A stretch of DNA of 64,000 bases from Huintestinicola sp050874005 (GCF_050874005.1 NZ_JBNMJV010000003.1:1-64000), one strand, 5' to 3'; positions 1 to 8,663 are shown, numbered from the stretch's first letter. Notes: a model not told the origin generated them from the sequence alone. Numbers and translations: made by a program.

Positions 1-69
1 ATATTCTTTTACCGCTTTCAGCTTTAGTTCTGTTGAATACTTCTTGTTCTTATGACTTCTTCTTGGCAT
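1..69 (-). CDS. IS3-family transposase OrfA, N-terminal fragment (runs off window)
   Basis: Read on the minus strand from an ATG at 69, the first 23 codons give a short basic peptide with the segment YSTELKLKAVKEY. This is the typical start of the helix-turn-helix OrfA protein of IS3/IS150-family transposases, which binds the element's ends. A palindromic element end lies directly upstream and phage terminase sequence follows beyond it, as expected for an IS inserted into a prophage gene. Only the N-terminus is in the window, so the rest of the element and its second end cannot be checked. The family call rests on this short match. Confidence 0.6.
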   Translation of the reverse strand, partial: MPRRSHKNKKYSTELKLKAVKEY

Positions 70-75
70 AAAATT

Positions 76-131
76 ACCCCCTTAGTGTAGTCTCGAAATT
101 TTTGTTTTTTCGAGTGTCTACTCTAAGGGGA
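76..131. repeat. Palindromic end of the IS element
   Basis: The stretch reads as an imperfect palindrome. Its outer arms are CCCCTTAG and CTAAGGGG with TAG/CTA trinucleotides inside, and its inner arms are CTCGAAA and TTTCGAG. It lies between the transposase start codon (67-69) and the phage reading frame that opens at 127. I infer that it holds the terminal inverted repeat and promoter region of the IS. The exact junction and target duplication cannot be fixed with only one end visible. Confidence 0.5.
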
Positions 132-141
132 TTATATCAGT

Positions 142-462
142 GAGCTGGCGGCTATTGCGTTTTCCGATTTCTCCAAATTTGCAAAAATTGAAGAAGGTGA
201 AAACGGCGAGCAGGTCATTATCCTTACCGGTACGGACAGGCTTTCTCCCGATTGCAGGAAGGCGCTGGCTTCGGTCAAGGCAGGCACTAAGGGAATTGAG
301 ATAAAGCTTTATGACAAGCTGAGAGCTTTGGAGCTTCTCTGTCGCATTTACGGAATTTACGGCGGCGAGGATATGGCTGAGAAGGACGCTGTTTCCGAGC
401 TGAGAGGGTTATTTGCCGAAAGGAGTGATGTGTTTGGTCCGGGAATTGTCTCTGACACCTAA
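142..462 (+). pseudogene. Phage terminase small subunit, 5' end removed by IS
   Basis: The frame from 142 to the TAA at 460-462 translates to about 106 residues ending GPGIVSDT, with the segment KLYDKLRALELLCRIYG. That segment matches the conserved C-terminal part of terminase small subunits of Firmicutes phages, which recognise the packaging site and load the large subunit. The frame has no credible start: an in-frame stop lies at 124-126, inside the IS end, and the N-terminal DNA-binding region is missing. The end overlaps the start of the large subunit gene, as in intact phages. The IS insertion has therefore probably inactivated packaging-site recognition. An internal ATG near 373 would give only about 30 residues. 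Confidence 0.7.
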
Positions 463-1684
463 ACAGGAAGAGGTCATGCGCATTTCTACATATGAGCCGA
501 AAAGATGGAACATCTCGGTGGGGGCGGTGCGGTCGGGAAAGACTTTTCTTGACTTTTACCGAATACCAAACAGGATACTTGCTGCCGATGAAAACGGGGC
601 TATCGCTCTGGTGGGAAACACCGAGGGCAGCGTTTCACGAAACATCATTGACCCTATGAGGCAGATGTTCGGGGAAAAGCTGGTGGGGAGGGTCAAAAGC
701 GGCGGCGCGGTAAGGCTTTTCGGGCGTGACTGCTTCATCTTCGGGGCGTTTCGCAGCGGCTGTGCGGACAAGCTTCAGGGTCTGAGCCTTTCCTACTGCT
801 ACGGAGACGAGATGACCACCTGGAGCGAGGACGTTTTCAGAATGATAATGTCAAGGCTTGACCGACCCAATTCAATTTTCGACGGCAGCTGCAATCCCGC
901 TTCTCCGGGTCACTGGCTGAAAAAGTTCATTGACGAGGGAGTGAAAAACGGTTCGGTGAGGGCTTCTCAGTTTACCATTGACGATAATCCCAAGCTGCCC
1001 GAGAAATTCGTTGAAGGCTTAAAGAGGGATTATGCGGGGTCGGTCTATTACGACAGGTTCATTCTGGGAAAATGGAAAAGCGCCGAGGGGGTCATTTACA
1101 GGGATTTTGCGGACGCTCCCGAAAAGTTCATTATCAAAAGGGTAAAGGCGACGGACATCATTATGGCGGACGTGGGGGTGGATTTCGGCGGAAACGGCTC
1201 TGCTACGGCGTTTAATCTGACGGGGTACACGGCGGGGTACAAGAGGATAATTACTCTTGACGAGTATTACAGGCAGGGGATAATTTCTCCTGCGGAGCTG
1301 GAAAGGGATTTTGTGAGGTTCATTAAAAAATGCTTGAAAAGCTATCCCTGTCTCAGAGACGTTTACTGCGACAGCGCTGAGCAGGTCCTCATAAGGGGAC
1401 TTGAGAATGCGGCAAGGCGTGAACGTCTCCCCGTAGAGATACACAATGCAAGAAAGGGGGACATCGGGCAGCGCATAAGGTTTTACTCATCGGTGATGAG
1501 CGGCGGCAGATACCGCATTGCTGCCAAATGCGTGAACACCATCAAGGCATTCTCCGAGGCGGTATGGGAGTCGGGTGGGACGGACAGGCGGCTTGACGAC
1601 GGTTCCGTTAATGTGGACAGTCTGGACGCCCAGGAGTATTCCACCGAGAGGAGAATGAGGGAAATTCTTGCGGCGGCAAGGTGA
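434..1684 (+). CDS. terL: Phage terminase large subunit
   Basis: This is the ATPase-nuclease motor that packages phage DNA into the prohead. The N-terminal ATPase domain shows a Walker A motif (GAVRSGKT) and a Walker B-like acidic segment (YCYGDEMT). The C-terminal RNase H-like nuclease domain shows acidic motifs DVGVDFGG and YCDSAEQ and a late Asp in NVDSLDAQEY. The length, about 416 residues, suits the PBSX/SPP1-type family. The start is uncertain: TTG at 434 lies 8 bases after AGGAG (421-425), whereas ATG at 428 lies only 2 bases after it. The gene overlaps the terminase small-subunit remnant and the portal gene follows 15 bases later. Confidence 0.9.
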   Translation: MVRELSLTPKQEEVMRISTYEPKRWNISVGAVRSGKTFLDFYRIPNRILAADENGAIALVGNTEGSVSRNIIDPMRQMFGEKLVGRVKSGGAVRLFGRDCFIFGAFRSGCADKLQGLSLSYCYGDEMTTWSEDVFRMIMSRLDRPNSIFDGSCNPASPGHWLKKFIDEGVKNGSVRASQFTIDDNPKLPEKFVEGLKRDYAGSVYYDRFILGKWKSAEGVIYRDFADAPEKFIIKRVKATDIIMADVGVDFGGNGSATAFNLTGYTAGYKRIITLDEYYRQGIISPAELERDFVRFIKKCLKSYPCLRDVYCDSAEQVLIRGLENAARRERLPVEIHNARKGDIGQRIRFYSSVMSGGRYRIAAKCVNTIKAFSEAVWESGGTDRRLDDGSVNVDSLDAQEYSTERRMREILAAAR

Positions 1685-1699
1685 TTTACAGGAGGTTTT

Positions 1700-3097
1700 A
1701 TGGGTAATATCTTAAACGGGGCGGCGAGGGCTTTCCCCGATACTAAAATTCCCCTTGAAGAGGAATTTTTCAGAAACGTTATTGAAGTGTGTGCGAATAT
1801 TTACCGTGGCGAGCCGCCCTGGGCTTATGTGAAAAGGTCGGGGCTTTACGGAAAGGGGGAAAGGAGAATTTCTCAGCTGGGGTGCGCTAAAGTCCTTTGC
1901 GACAGTCTTGCTTCACTCACTTTTTCAAGTCAGGCGGATATTTTCTGCAAAAGTCCCGTTCAGCAGGAATATGCTATGCGCATTTTGCAGGAGAATGGTT
2001 TCTGGGAAAAGGCTCCCGCTTTTTTCAGCAGGGCTTATGCTCTTGGCGGCGGCGCTATGAAAATTTACATTGACGGGGGCAGGGTGTCCATAGATTATAT
2101 TTCCGCTGAGGATTTTATCCCTGTGGGAAACGGTCGGGGAGGCATCTGCGAGGGCATTTTCGGGAGCAGATTTCTTCGGGGCGGCAGAGAATTTGCCCTT
2201 TTCGAGAGGCACGGAATGAAGGACGGTCACGCTGTTATTGACCGCAGGCTTTTTGAAGTTAAGGGCGGTTCTCTTTCCTGCGAGATCCCTGTGGAGGAGG
2301 TTTTCGGGGGGCTTTCGGAAAGGTCGGAATATCCGTCAATGGACGTGCCGATGTTTGCCTATTTTCGCCCTGCGGGGGACAACAATTTGTCGGAAGGGTC
2401 TCTTTTGGGGCTTAGCTGCTTTGCTAACTGCACCGACACGTTAAAGGCGCTTGACATCGCTTTTGACAGCTTTTCACGGGAATTCGTGCTGGGTCGAAAG
2501 AGGATAATCGTGCCGAGCTCCTGCATTCGGACGGTGGTTGACCCCGACACGGGCAGGATAAGCAGGTATTTTGATGCTGACGACGAGGTGTATCAGGCGC
2601 TTAAATGCGACGAGGAACAGGACCTCAAGATCACCGACAATACCTGCGAGCTTAGAGTTTCGGAACACGTGGAGGCTATAAATGCGCTGCTGGACATTTT
2701 ATGCTTTCAGGTGGGGCTGTCCTCGGGCACGCTGTCCTTTAACAGCTCCGCAGGGCTGCGGACGGCTGCGGAGGTCAAAAGTATGGAGACCCGAACCGAA
2801 ATTACTATGCAGACTAACCGATGTCTGGCGGCGGAGCTTATCGAAAATGCTGTTAAGTGCATTATCCGCTGCGGTCAGATGTGCGGTGCGCTCCCCCTCG
2901 AGGAGGTGAATGTGAGGGTGGCGTTCTCGGACAGGCAGACCGTTGACAGGGACGAGATAATTGACAGGAACATAAGGCTTGTTGACGCAGGGCTTATAAG
3001 TCGTGTCTCTGCTGTTATGGCGGCTCTGGAATGCTCCGAGGAGGACGCTGTGAGGGAGCTTGAGAAGATCGAAAAGGAAAGGAGTTTACTTAAATGA
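1700..3097 (+). CDS. Phage portal protein (SPP1 gp6-like)
   Basis: The portal forms the ring at one capsid vertex through which DNA enters and to which the tail or connectors attach. The 465-residue protein starts MGNILNGAARAFPD and follows an AGGAGG site. The N-terminal region (PPWAYVKRSG, RRISQLGCAKVLCDSLASL), the mid-protein basic segment (FVLGRKRIIVPSS) and the late helical region (LSFNSSAGLRTAAEVKSMETRTEIT) fit portals of Firmicutes siphophages. Position directly after the terminase and before a scaffold-like gene and the capsid supports the call. The last four bases overlap the next start (ATGA). Confidence 0.85.
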   Translation: MGNILNGAARAFPDTKIPLEEEFFRNVIEVCANIYRGEPPWAYVKRSGLYGKGERRISQLGCAKVLCDSLASLTFSSQADIFCKSPVQQEYAMRILQENGFWEKAPAFFSRAYALGGGAMKIYIDGGRVSIDYISAEDFIPVGNGRGGICEGIFGSRFLRGGREFALFERHGMKDGHAVIDRRLFEVKGGSLSCEIPVEEVFGGLSERSEYPSMDVPMFAYFRPAGDNNLSEGSLLGLSCFANCTDTLKALDIAFDSFSREFVLGRKRIIVPSSCIRTVVDPDTGRISRYFDADDEVYQALKCDEEQDLKITDNTCELRVSEHVEAINALLDILCFQVGLSSGTLSFNSSAGLRTAAEVKSMETRTEITMQTNRCLAAELIENAVKCIIRCGQMCGALPLEEVNVRVAFSDRQTVDRDEIIDRNIRLVDAGLISRVSAVMAALECSEEDAVRELEKIEKERSLLK

Positions 3098-3471
3098 ATG
3101 AGGAAATTTTAAAGGAAGAGGTCGTTTCTGAGGTTTCGGAGGAGGAGACTTCGGAAGAAGAGGTTTCCGAGGAAACCAATTCCCGTGAGGAGGAGCTTAT
3201 GGCTGCTCTTGCGGCGGCGGAAAGCGAGAATGCTTATCTCAAGGCGAAATGCGTTTGCGCCGAGCTGGGTGTTCCCTCGGGTATTACGGAGGACGTTATT
3301 TGTCTGGGGCGGTTTTACGCCGAGAGAGACGGGGTGGAGTTTGAAGAGGCGGCAAGAGCTGCATTCGGAAGGATCTCCGCTTCGGGTGGCGGTATCACCA
3401 CGGGTGTCCCCGGCGAAAAGTCGGGAGGTGAGAGCTTTGCGCTGAGAAAGGCTTTCGGGCTTAAAGGGTAA
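3094..3471 (+). CDS. Putative phage scaffold protein
   Basis: This 125-residue protein has a very acidic, Glu-rich N-terminus (about residues 1-40), a predicted helical coiled segment (EEELMAALAAAESENAYLKAK) and a basic tail ending AFGLKG. Short acidic helical proteins between portal and capsid genes usually act as internal scaffolds for prohead assembly and are lost on maturation. No sequence motif proves this, so the role is inferred from position and composition. The ATG overlaps the portal stop codon, suggesting translational coupling. No prohead protease gene is visible nearby. Confidence 0.6.
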   Translation: MNEEILKEEVVSEVSEEETSEEEVSEETNSREEELMAALAAAESENAYLKAKCVCAELGVPSGITEDVICLGRFYAERDGVEFEEAARAAFGRISASGGGITTGVPGEKSGGESFALRKAFGLKG

Positions 3472-3536
3472 GCCATAAACATTCCCTAACACATATCAAT
3501 CATTTTTATTTTTAAATTTACGGAGGTATTTGATCT

Positions 3537-4406
3537 ATGAACACTATTACACTTGCTAAGAAGTACGCATCTCTCCTTGACGAGACCTACAGAGAAAACG
3601 CCAAGACTGCTGTGCTTGAGTCTGACGCCGCCCTTGCGAGAGAGGGCGCTAACGCCAATGAGATAGTCATTCCCAAGCTCTCTATGGACGGTCTGGCGGA
3701 TTATTCCAGAAACAGCGGCTATGTGGACGGAAATGTGAGCCTTACCTGGCAGACTGTTAAGTACAGCTACGAGAGAGGCAGAATGTTCTCCGTGGACGCT
3801 ATGGACAACGAGGAGAGCCAGAGCATTGCTTTCGGCGCTCTGGCAGGCGAATTTGTAAGAACTAAGGCTGTTCCCGAGCTTGACGCTTTCAGATTTGCTT
3901 CCATTGCGGGCACAAGCGGCATTTCCACGGAGTCGGGCGATCTTGCGACAGGCGAGGAGGCTGCGGCTGCCATCAGAAAGGCGGTAAGCGCTATGGACGC
4001 TGCGGAGGTGCCTTCCGAGGACAGGATCCTCTTTATCACCCCTGTTCTCAAGGGTATGATAGACGATATGGATACCACTAAGTCAAGAGCTGTTATGGCG
4101 GGCTTTGACCAGATCGTAGTGGTTCCTCAGTCAAGATTTTACTCGGCTGTTAAGCTGAACGACGGCGTTTCAAGCGGCGAAGAGGGCGGCGGCTATTCTA
4201 AGGCGACAGGCGGCAAGAACATCAATTTTATGATAGTTCACAAGCCTGCGGTAATTCAGTTTACCAAGCACGCACTCCCCAAGATAATCAGTCCTGCCAA
4301 CAATCCCGACGCTGATTCCTGGAAGTACGGCTACAGAAGCTACGGTCTCTGCTCCGTTTATGCAAACAAGGCGGCAGGCGTTTACTGCCATACTGCTACT
4401 GCCTGA
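3537..4406 (+). CDS. Phage major capsid protein
   Basis: This 289-residue protein follows the scaffold-like gene after a 65-base gap with a good ACGGAGG ribosome site. It starts MNTITLAKKYASLLDETY and contains VDGNVSLTWQTVKYSYERGRMFSVDAMDNEES, a pattern seen in HK97-fold capsid proteins of Clostridia prophages that lack a long N-terminal delta domain. Later text (VPELDAFRFASIAG, MAGFDQIVVVPQSRFYSAVKL) fits the same family. It probably forms the icosahedral shell. The separate upstream position, clear ribosome site and central place in the head module support high expression. Confidence 0.85.
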   Translation: MNTITLAKKYASLLDETYRENAKTAVLESDAALAREGANANEIVIPKLSMDGLADYSRNSGYVDGNVSLTWQTVKYSYERGRMFSVDAMDNEESQSIAFGALAGEFVRTKAVPELDAFRFASIAGTSGISTESGDLATGEEAAAAIRKAVSAMDAAEVPSEDRILFITPVLKGMIDDMDTTKSRAVMAGFDQIVVVPQSRFYSAVKLNDGVSSGEEGGGYSKATGGKNINFMIVHKPAVIQFTKHALPKIISPANNPDADSWKYGYRSYGLCSVYANKAAGVYCHTATA

Positions 4407-4441
4407 TTCGAAAATTTTCGGGGAGAAAGGGGGTGTGCTGT

Positions 4442-4768
4442 TTGATATATCCCGATTATGAATTTTACAGGACGGTTTACGGCGGTTCGGAGGAGGAAGA
4501 GGTCATTATGCCCTTTATACGCTGTGCTGCCGATGTTCTCGGGGGTGTTGTACTTAACGGCTATTTTTCACGGGAGGAACAGGTCGAATTTTTCAGGGCG
4601 GTCTGCGCTCAGGGAGAATTTATTTCCGAAAATGAGGGGTTTTCTTCGGTGAAGATCGGAGAGTTTTCGGCTGAATATGCAGAGAGCGGTACAATTTGCC
4701 AAAGAGCTTTTGCTATTCTTGAAAAGTCGGGGCTTTTATTCAGAGGTGATGTGGAGGTGAGAGTCTGA
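4442..4768 (+). CDS. Phage head-tail connector, gp6-like
   Basis: This small acidic protein of about 108 residues lies directly after the capsid gene, the usual place of the adaptor that attaches to the portal ring. No catalytic motif is visible, so the role is inferred from gene order and size. The TTG at 4442 lies 8 bases after AAAGGGGG and is my preferred start; a GTG at 4433 is the alternative. The stop overlaps the next ATG by one base (TGATG). Confidence 0.6.
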   Translation: MIYPDYEFYRTVYGGSEEEEVIMPFIRCAADVLGGVVLNGYFSREEQVEFFRAVCAQGEFISENEGFSSVKIGEFSAEYAESGTICQRAFAILEKSGLLFRGDVEVRV

Positions 4769-5106
4769 TGCATATGCCGTACAGGCTTCTTGACGGGAGC
4801 TGTATTTTAAGGGTCTATGGCGGCGGTGATATTTTCGGTGACAAAGAGGTCGTTTCCGAAAGGCGGCTCGAGAGAGTCCGCATTGAGATATACCGTCAGA
4901 AAAATGCGGACAAAAACGGTGAGGCGGTTTTCTCACGGGGCAGGATATTTTATGACTGCGGCAGGAGTGTTCCCGATGAGGCTGTTTTCTCCTCCGGCGG
5001 TGAATGCTCGGCGATCATCAGAGGCGAGGAGTTTCGGGTGACGGGGATAAAGTATCATTACTGCGGCGGAAGACTGAGGTTTATTGTGCTGGAGCTGGCA
5101 GGCTGA
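4768..5106 (+). CDS. Phage head-closure protein, putative
   Basis: This 112-residue protein starts MHMPYRLLDGSCILRVYGGG and is rich in beta-forming segments, with a C-terminus IKYHYCGGRLRFIVLELAG. Size and position, second after the capsid, match head-closure (stopper) proteins of siphophages. It is translationally coupled to the connector gene. Oddly, its last two codons and stop (GCA GGC TGA) belong to a dispersed palindromic repeat that begins at 5098, so a repeat insertion may have reset its C-terminus. Confidence 0.5.
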   Translation: MHMPYRLLDGSCILRVYGGGDIFGDKEVVSERRLERVRIEIYRQKNADKNGEAVFSRGRIFYDCGRSVPDEAVFSSGGECSAIIRGEEFRVTGIKYHYCGGRLRFIVLELAG

Positions 5107-5169
5107 GCCTGCAGCTGTTCGTTCTGCATTTTATTTGGGCGGCATATGGACGGCTCGGTAACGAGACAA
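5098..5169 (+). repeat. Dispersed palindromic repeat, prophage copy
   Basis: This copy begins with the palindrome GCAGGCTGAGCCTGC, continues with GTTCTGCATTTTATTTGGGC and ends CGGCTCGGTAACGA. Related copies lie at 24916-24994 (same orientation) and, on the opposite strand, at 25830-25905 and three times in 36145-36408. The palindrome supplies the stop codon of the upstream gene. The presence of the same repeat in prophage and chromosomal genes suggests it spread after the prophage entered. Confidence 0.75.
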
Positions 5170-5225
5170 TAAAATGCCAAAATTTTTAAATTTAAAGAAT
5201 AAAGTTCGTTTGAAAGGAGGACGAA

Positions 5226-5570
5226 ATGAGAATAGAAAGCAGTGAAAAGCTTTTGGAGGTGCTTTGCGGGGCGGCGGGAGTCGGGGCTTACGGTTCGGGT
5301 GAAGTGACTATTTTGCCTAAGAGCGGCGGCGGATTTATGAAGCTGTATGACGGAGGGATAGTTAAGGTCAAGGCTGTTATTTCCGCTTCCGGGTTTACGG
5401 GCAGGAGAGAGCTGCTTAATATGGCAGACAGCGCTGCAGACAAGCTTATGGGGTTTTCGGGAGAGGGCATTATTAAAATAAGCTCGCCCTTTCCTGCGGT
5501 AATTGCGGCGGCTAAGGAAAACGGGTTTATCCGCATTGAAAAGGATATTGAGATAATTTACAGGGGGTGA
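5226..5570 (+). CDS. Phage head-tail or minor tail protein
   Basis: This is a 114-residue protein starting MRIESSEKLLEVLCGAAGVG with a strong AAAGGAGG ribosome site. It ends IRIEKDIEIIYRG. The fold cannot be read from sequence. Its place between the head-closure gene and the tail genes suggests a tail-completion or neck protein. It is separated from the upstream gene by the dispersed repeat, which is unusual in an otherwise tightly packed phage operon. Confidence 0.5.
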   Translation: MRIESSEKLLEVLCGAAGVGAYGSGEVTILPKSGGGFMKLYDGGIVKVKAVISASGFTGRRELLNMADSAADKLMGFSGEGIIKISSPFPAVIAAAKENGFIRIEKDIEIIYRG

Positions 5571-5574
5571 GAGT

Positions 5575-6003
5575 TTGACGGTAGAAGAGGCTTTGAAAAG
5601 CTTTGGCGAGGGGGAGTTTCTTGACGAGTTCGGTTATATCCTGGGAATTGATATGTCCGAAAACGGGGATCTGGCGGCAGAAGATTTTACGGCGGTGACC
5701 GAGGGAGTATGCGGAATTTCTGCCGATCTGTCCCCGAGGGTGGTCATCAGGGATTTTGTGGACGGTGACAGAGCGGTGCCTGTTTCCGAGAGGGCTGAGA
5801 TAAGGCTTGATCTCCTGCTTATTTCGGGTGACGGGGTGCAGGAGATGATACTTGATTCGGCTGAGAAAGGAGTTCCTCTGAGGTGCGTTTATATGAGCGG
5901 CGGCGGTGTGGCTTTTCTGGGGAATATGCTTGTTTCCGCTGCACCTTCCGCTCCCTCGGAGATTTACGGAATTATGGTCAAGGCGGTTTTTTCCGCTTGT
6001 TAA
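5575..6003 (+). CDS. Phage tail protein, possibly tail tube
   Basis: This 142-residue protein begins at a TTG (5575) placed after AGGGGGTGAGAG. Its size, its alternating polar and hydrophobic beta pattern (AEIRLDLLLISGDG, PLRCVYMSGGGVAFLGNMLVS) and its place before two baseplate-like genes fit a small tail-tube or tail-terminator protein. No diagnostic motif is present. If this is the tube, the expected tape-measure gene is missing downstream. Confidence 0.45.
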   Translation: MTVEEALKSFGEGEFLDEFGYILGIDMSENGDLAAEDFTAVTEGVCGISADLSPRVVIRDFVDGDRAVPVSERAEIRLDLLLISGDGVQEMILDSAEKGVPLRCVYMSGGGVAFLGNMLVSAAPSAPSEIYGIMVKAVFSAC

Positions 6004-6018
6004 AAGGGGGGTTATTTT

Positions 6019-6399
6019 TTGGGCGTTTATCTAAAAATTGGCGATATTGATGTGAGCAGGTTTATTACGGCTAACAAATACTCGTCGGTGACTTCTCCCG
6101 TTTATGACGAGGAAAGCTCCTTTGTGAACATTTACGGGGAGAAGATACGCACGAGGACGGGTCACGAGGTGACGGTTAAGGCTGTTCTTTCCGATGTGGA
6201 CGATACTGCGGCGGCAGGGCTTTCGGCGGCTTTTGAAAGCGAAAGCATAAGGGTGAGATATTCCGCTCCCGAGGAAAAAGAGGCGGATTTCTGCGGGGTA
6301 AGGCTTGCACTTTCCTTAGACAGGGTCTTTGGCGGAAAACAGTTCTGGACAGCGGACATTGAGCTTCACGCTGCTTTTGTCCCCGAGGACTGTCTTTAG
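6019..6399 (+). CDS. Phage tail/baseplate protein, small
   Basis: This 126-residue protein starts at TTG 6019 after AAAAGGGGGG and reads MGVYLKIGDIDVSRFITANKY. The opening (a short beta strand followed by a Phe-rich turn) and the charged C-terminal half (ALSLDRVFGGKQFWTADIELHA) resemble small tail-tip proteins of Clostridia prophages. Its stop overlaps the region where the next gene must start. Function is inferred from position only. Confidence 0.4.
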   Translation: MGVYLKIGDIDVSRFITANKYSSVTSPVYDEESSFVNIYGEKIRTRTGHEVTVKAVLSDVDDTAAAGLSAAFESESIRVRYSAPEEKEADFCGVRLALSLDRVFGGKQFWTADIELHAAFVPEDCL

Positions 6400-7660
6400 C
6401 CTGAATGATTATAATGTCACCATTGGCGGCATCACCGTAAACGGCAGGGATATTGCTTCCATAAAACTTATAAGGCAGAGCGAAAATATGCCCGTTAAGG
6501 GTATCGTAAGCTCTGAGCTTATTATGACGGTGCGGACAGCTGAAACCTTTTATCCCAATGCGGCGGTCGATCTTACTGTTTCGGGGGCGGCGGATATGAG
6601 CTTCTGTCCCCATTTTATCAGCAGCATAAAAAGGCGTGGGGGACTTGTTACTGTTCGTGCCTTTGACAGAATGAGAATGACCGAAAATGATTTCAGGGAC
6701 AGCTCTTACAAGGAAGCTGATGAGCCTTATATCACTTCCCAGGTGCTGGGGGATATTGCGGATCAGTGCGGCTTCAAGCCCTGTTCCCTGAGCTTTTCGG
6801 CAGTTCCCCGCCTTTATTACAAGGATATTCACGGGAAAAAGATAAGGGAAATTTTAAATCATCTTTCGGAAAACGGGGTTGGGGTATGGTACTGCTCAGA
6901 TGAGGAGGAGCTGAAATTTACGCCATTTCCCGCTGCTTCGGGCAGCGTGGGAGTCAATACGGCGGACAGCGCTCCCTTGTTCATTCACTCGGAAAAGGGT
7001 CCCTTTACGGCGGTATATGCAAAGAACTCCGCTACAGGCGAGGTCTTTTCCGCAGGAAGCGGTTCGGATCACAGAAATATGCTGAAGCTGTCGGGAAAGC
7101 TTTTTGACGATAAACTGACAGGAGCGGCAATGTCCCTCATTGCTCAAAAGGTATGGCGCTCATTTTACTGTGCTCACGCAAGTATTTCCGCCGCTCCCTG
7201 CGGTCTGACCGAGTTCGTTTTCGGAGATGCTTTCGGGCTTATTTCGGTAAGGACGGAAATTTGCTTCGGGGCTGCTGCGGTCTTTGCAAAGGCGGAAACT
7301 GCCGATATATGCGAGGACGAGTCTGATTACACCGATCTTGTGGGGTATGAGCTTCGCAAGCGCATTGAGGCTGACCGGAAATACGGCAGCACGGTGCTTA
7401 CCCAAAAGGGTGTGGGCTTTACAAGCAGCACGGGGACCGATCTTGGAGAGGCGGATATCTCATTTTTCTCTGCCATAGGCGACAAAGTGACGGAATTTGA
7501 CGGGGCTATGTTGGACGGTGTTATGCCCGACATAATTTCTGCTGTTTCCGACACCGCAACTAAATTCGTTTACGGAAATACAGCTTACATTTTAAGCTAT
7601 GATGAAAACGAGGACGGCTCGAAAAACAACATCAGGCTTACAAAGGAGGAAAGCGAGTGA
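6377..7660 (+). CDS. Phage baseplate hub / late-control-D-like protein
   Basis: About 427 residues. The N-terminal part (ITVNGRDIASIKLIRQSENMPVKGIVSSELIMTV, then VTVRAFDRMRMTENDF) matches the layout of tail hub proteins related to phage late control gene D, which form the ring between tail tube and tip. A mid region (YYKDIHGKKIREILNHLSENGVGVWYCSDEEEL) resembles the hub domain that loads onto the tube. The start is uncertain: the frame opens at 6329, a TTG lies at 6377 and a CTG at 6401 lies 11 bases after GAGGA. The stop overlaps the next GTG. Confidence 0.6.
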   Translation: MSPRTVFSLNDYNVTIGGITVNGRDIASIKLIRQSENMPVKGIVSSELIMTVRTAETFYPNAAVDLTVSGAADMSFCPHFISSIKRRGGLVTVRAFDRMRMTENDFRDSSYKEADEPYITSQVLGDIADQCGFKPCSLSFSAVPRLYYKDIHGKKIREILNHLSENGVGVWYCSDEEELKFTPFPAASGSVGVNTADSAPLFIHSEKGPFTAVYAKNSATGEVFSAGSGSDHRNMLKLSGKLFDDKLTGAAMSLIAQKVWRSFYCAHASISAAPCGLTEFVFGDAFGLISVRTEICFGAAAVFAKAETADICEDESDYTDLVGYELRKRIEADRKYGSTVLTQKGVGFTSSTGTDLGEADISFFSAIGDKVTEFDGAMLDGVMPDIISAVSDTATKFVYGNTAYILSYDENEDGSKNNIRLTKEESE

Positions 7661-8295
7661 GTTTTATTGCAGGATATATTCTGGGGGGCTGCGGAAGGGT
7701 CAGAGAGATCGACCCGAGAGTAAAAAAGCTTGACGAGACCCCCACGCTCCGGAAATTCGATATTGCAGACGGGTGGGACGTGCGTGTGAAGATCGCTTCC
7801 GATGTGGATAATATGCAGTTTTTCAAGTTCGGTGAAATCCACGGGGGAATAGTTGACTATATCACTATGTGGTCAATTTACTACTGCGTTTATCTGAACA
7901 ACAAATTTAAATATGCAACCTGCTTTACAAATTTCTGGACTAAAAGGCACGAGAATTACCAGAACCTTGACGTTCCCCAAAGACTGTACGGTATTTACGA
8001 ATATTCGGGGTTTCTTATTACTTCGGGGGAAATGACTGTAAATAAAGGAGGGTCTAATTTTTTACGCATTGACGTTGAAGGTACCTACATTAAAAGCGAA
8101 ACGCCTTACAGCTGGACAAACGACTCGGACCGCATTAAAGGTGAAACATCGACTACTATGGGTACATTTACTCATTCAAAAAATGATTTCGGCGGAAGTC
8201 AGTACAATGGGAATTATATCATCAACGGCGATGGGGACGATTTTCTGCAGTCTGTCTACGGGCTGTATGCGGTATGCAGAAGCTGCGCAGGTTAA
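7657..8295 (+). CDS. Phage protein of unknown function, tail module
   Basis: This 212-residue protein begins at GTG 7657, overlapping the hub gene's stop. It is aromatic-rich, with YITMWSIYYCVYLNNKFKYATC and ETPYSWTNDSDRIKG, and ends YAVCRSCAG. I do not recognise the family. Its position between the hub and a BppU-like protein suggests a tail-tip or host-recognition component. The many Tyr, Asn and Gly residues are common in receptor-binding parts, but this is weak evidence. Confidence 0.4.
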   Translation: MSFIAGYILGGCGRVREIDPRVKKLDETPTLRKFDIADGWDVRVKIASDVDNMQFFKFGEIHGGIVDYITMWSIYYCVYLNNKFKYATCFTNFWTKRHENYQNLDVPQRLYGIYEYSGFLITSGEMTVNKGGSNFLRIDVEGTYIKSETPYSWTNDSDRIKGETSTTMGTFTHSKNDFGGSQYNGNYIINGDGDDFLQSVYGLYAVCRSCAG

Positions 8296-8311
8296 CAAAG
8301 GAGGGTGCTTT

Positions 8312-8659
8312 ATGGAAGAAATTGTTCTGGTAAGGGGAGATACCCTGAAGCTGTACATTGAGAGTATCATAACATCTGACGGGAGCGAGTACGTCCTTTC
8401 GGACACGGACGTGATATATATTGATCTGAAAAAGGAGGACGATCCCGAAACGGCGGTACTTCACAAGGAAGTGACTGCAGCAGATCGCTCGGAAGAGGGA
8501 CTGCCTATCGTACTTTTTCCCTGTGAAACGGCAGATATCCCTTTTGGCAATTATGTTTTTGACGTTCGGCTGGTAATGGACGAGGATAATATATTCACCA
8601 TTATTCCGGCGACAAGACTGAAAATTGTCCGCAATATTACAGGGATACCGAGGGGGTGA
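8312..8659 (+). CDS. Phage tail appendage protein (BppU N-terminal-like)
   Basis: This 115-residue protein starts at ATG 8312 after AAAGGAGG. It reads EEIVLVRGDTLKLYIESI, later FGNYVFDVRLVMDEDNIFTI. The pattern of a GDT turn, beta strands and a YVFDVRL segment recurs in small proteins of Firmicutes prophages that attach to baseplates and carry fibres. The longer frame opening at 8069 overlaps the previous gene and is not used. Function is inferred from this pattern and from the neighbours. Confidence 0.5.
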   Translation: MEEIVLVRGDTLKLYIESIITSDGSEYVLSDTDVIYIDLKKEDDPETAVLHKEVTAADRSEEGLPIVLFPCETADIPFGNYVFDVRLVMDEDNIFTIIPATRLKIVRNITGIPRG

Positions 8660-8663
8660 TGAT

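Noticed and set aside
5107..7660. Hidden tape-measure gene in another frame.
   Set aside because: No frame on either strand in this part approaches the needed length, and the known short genes fill it with good ribosome sites.
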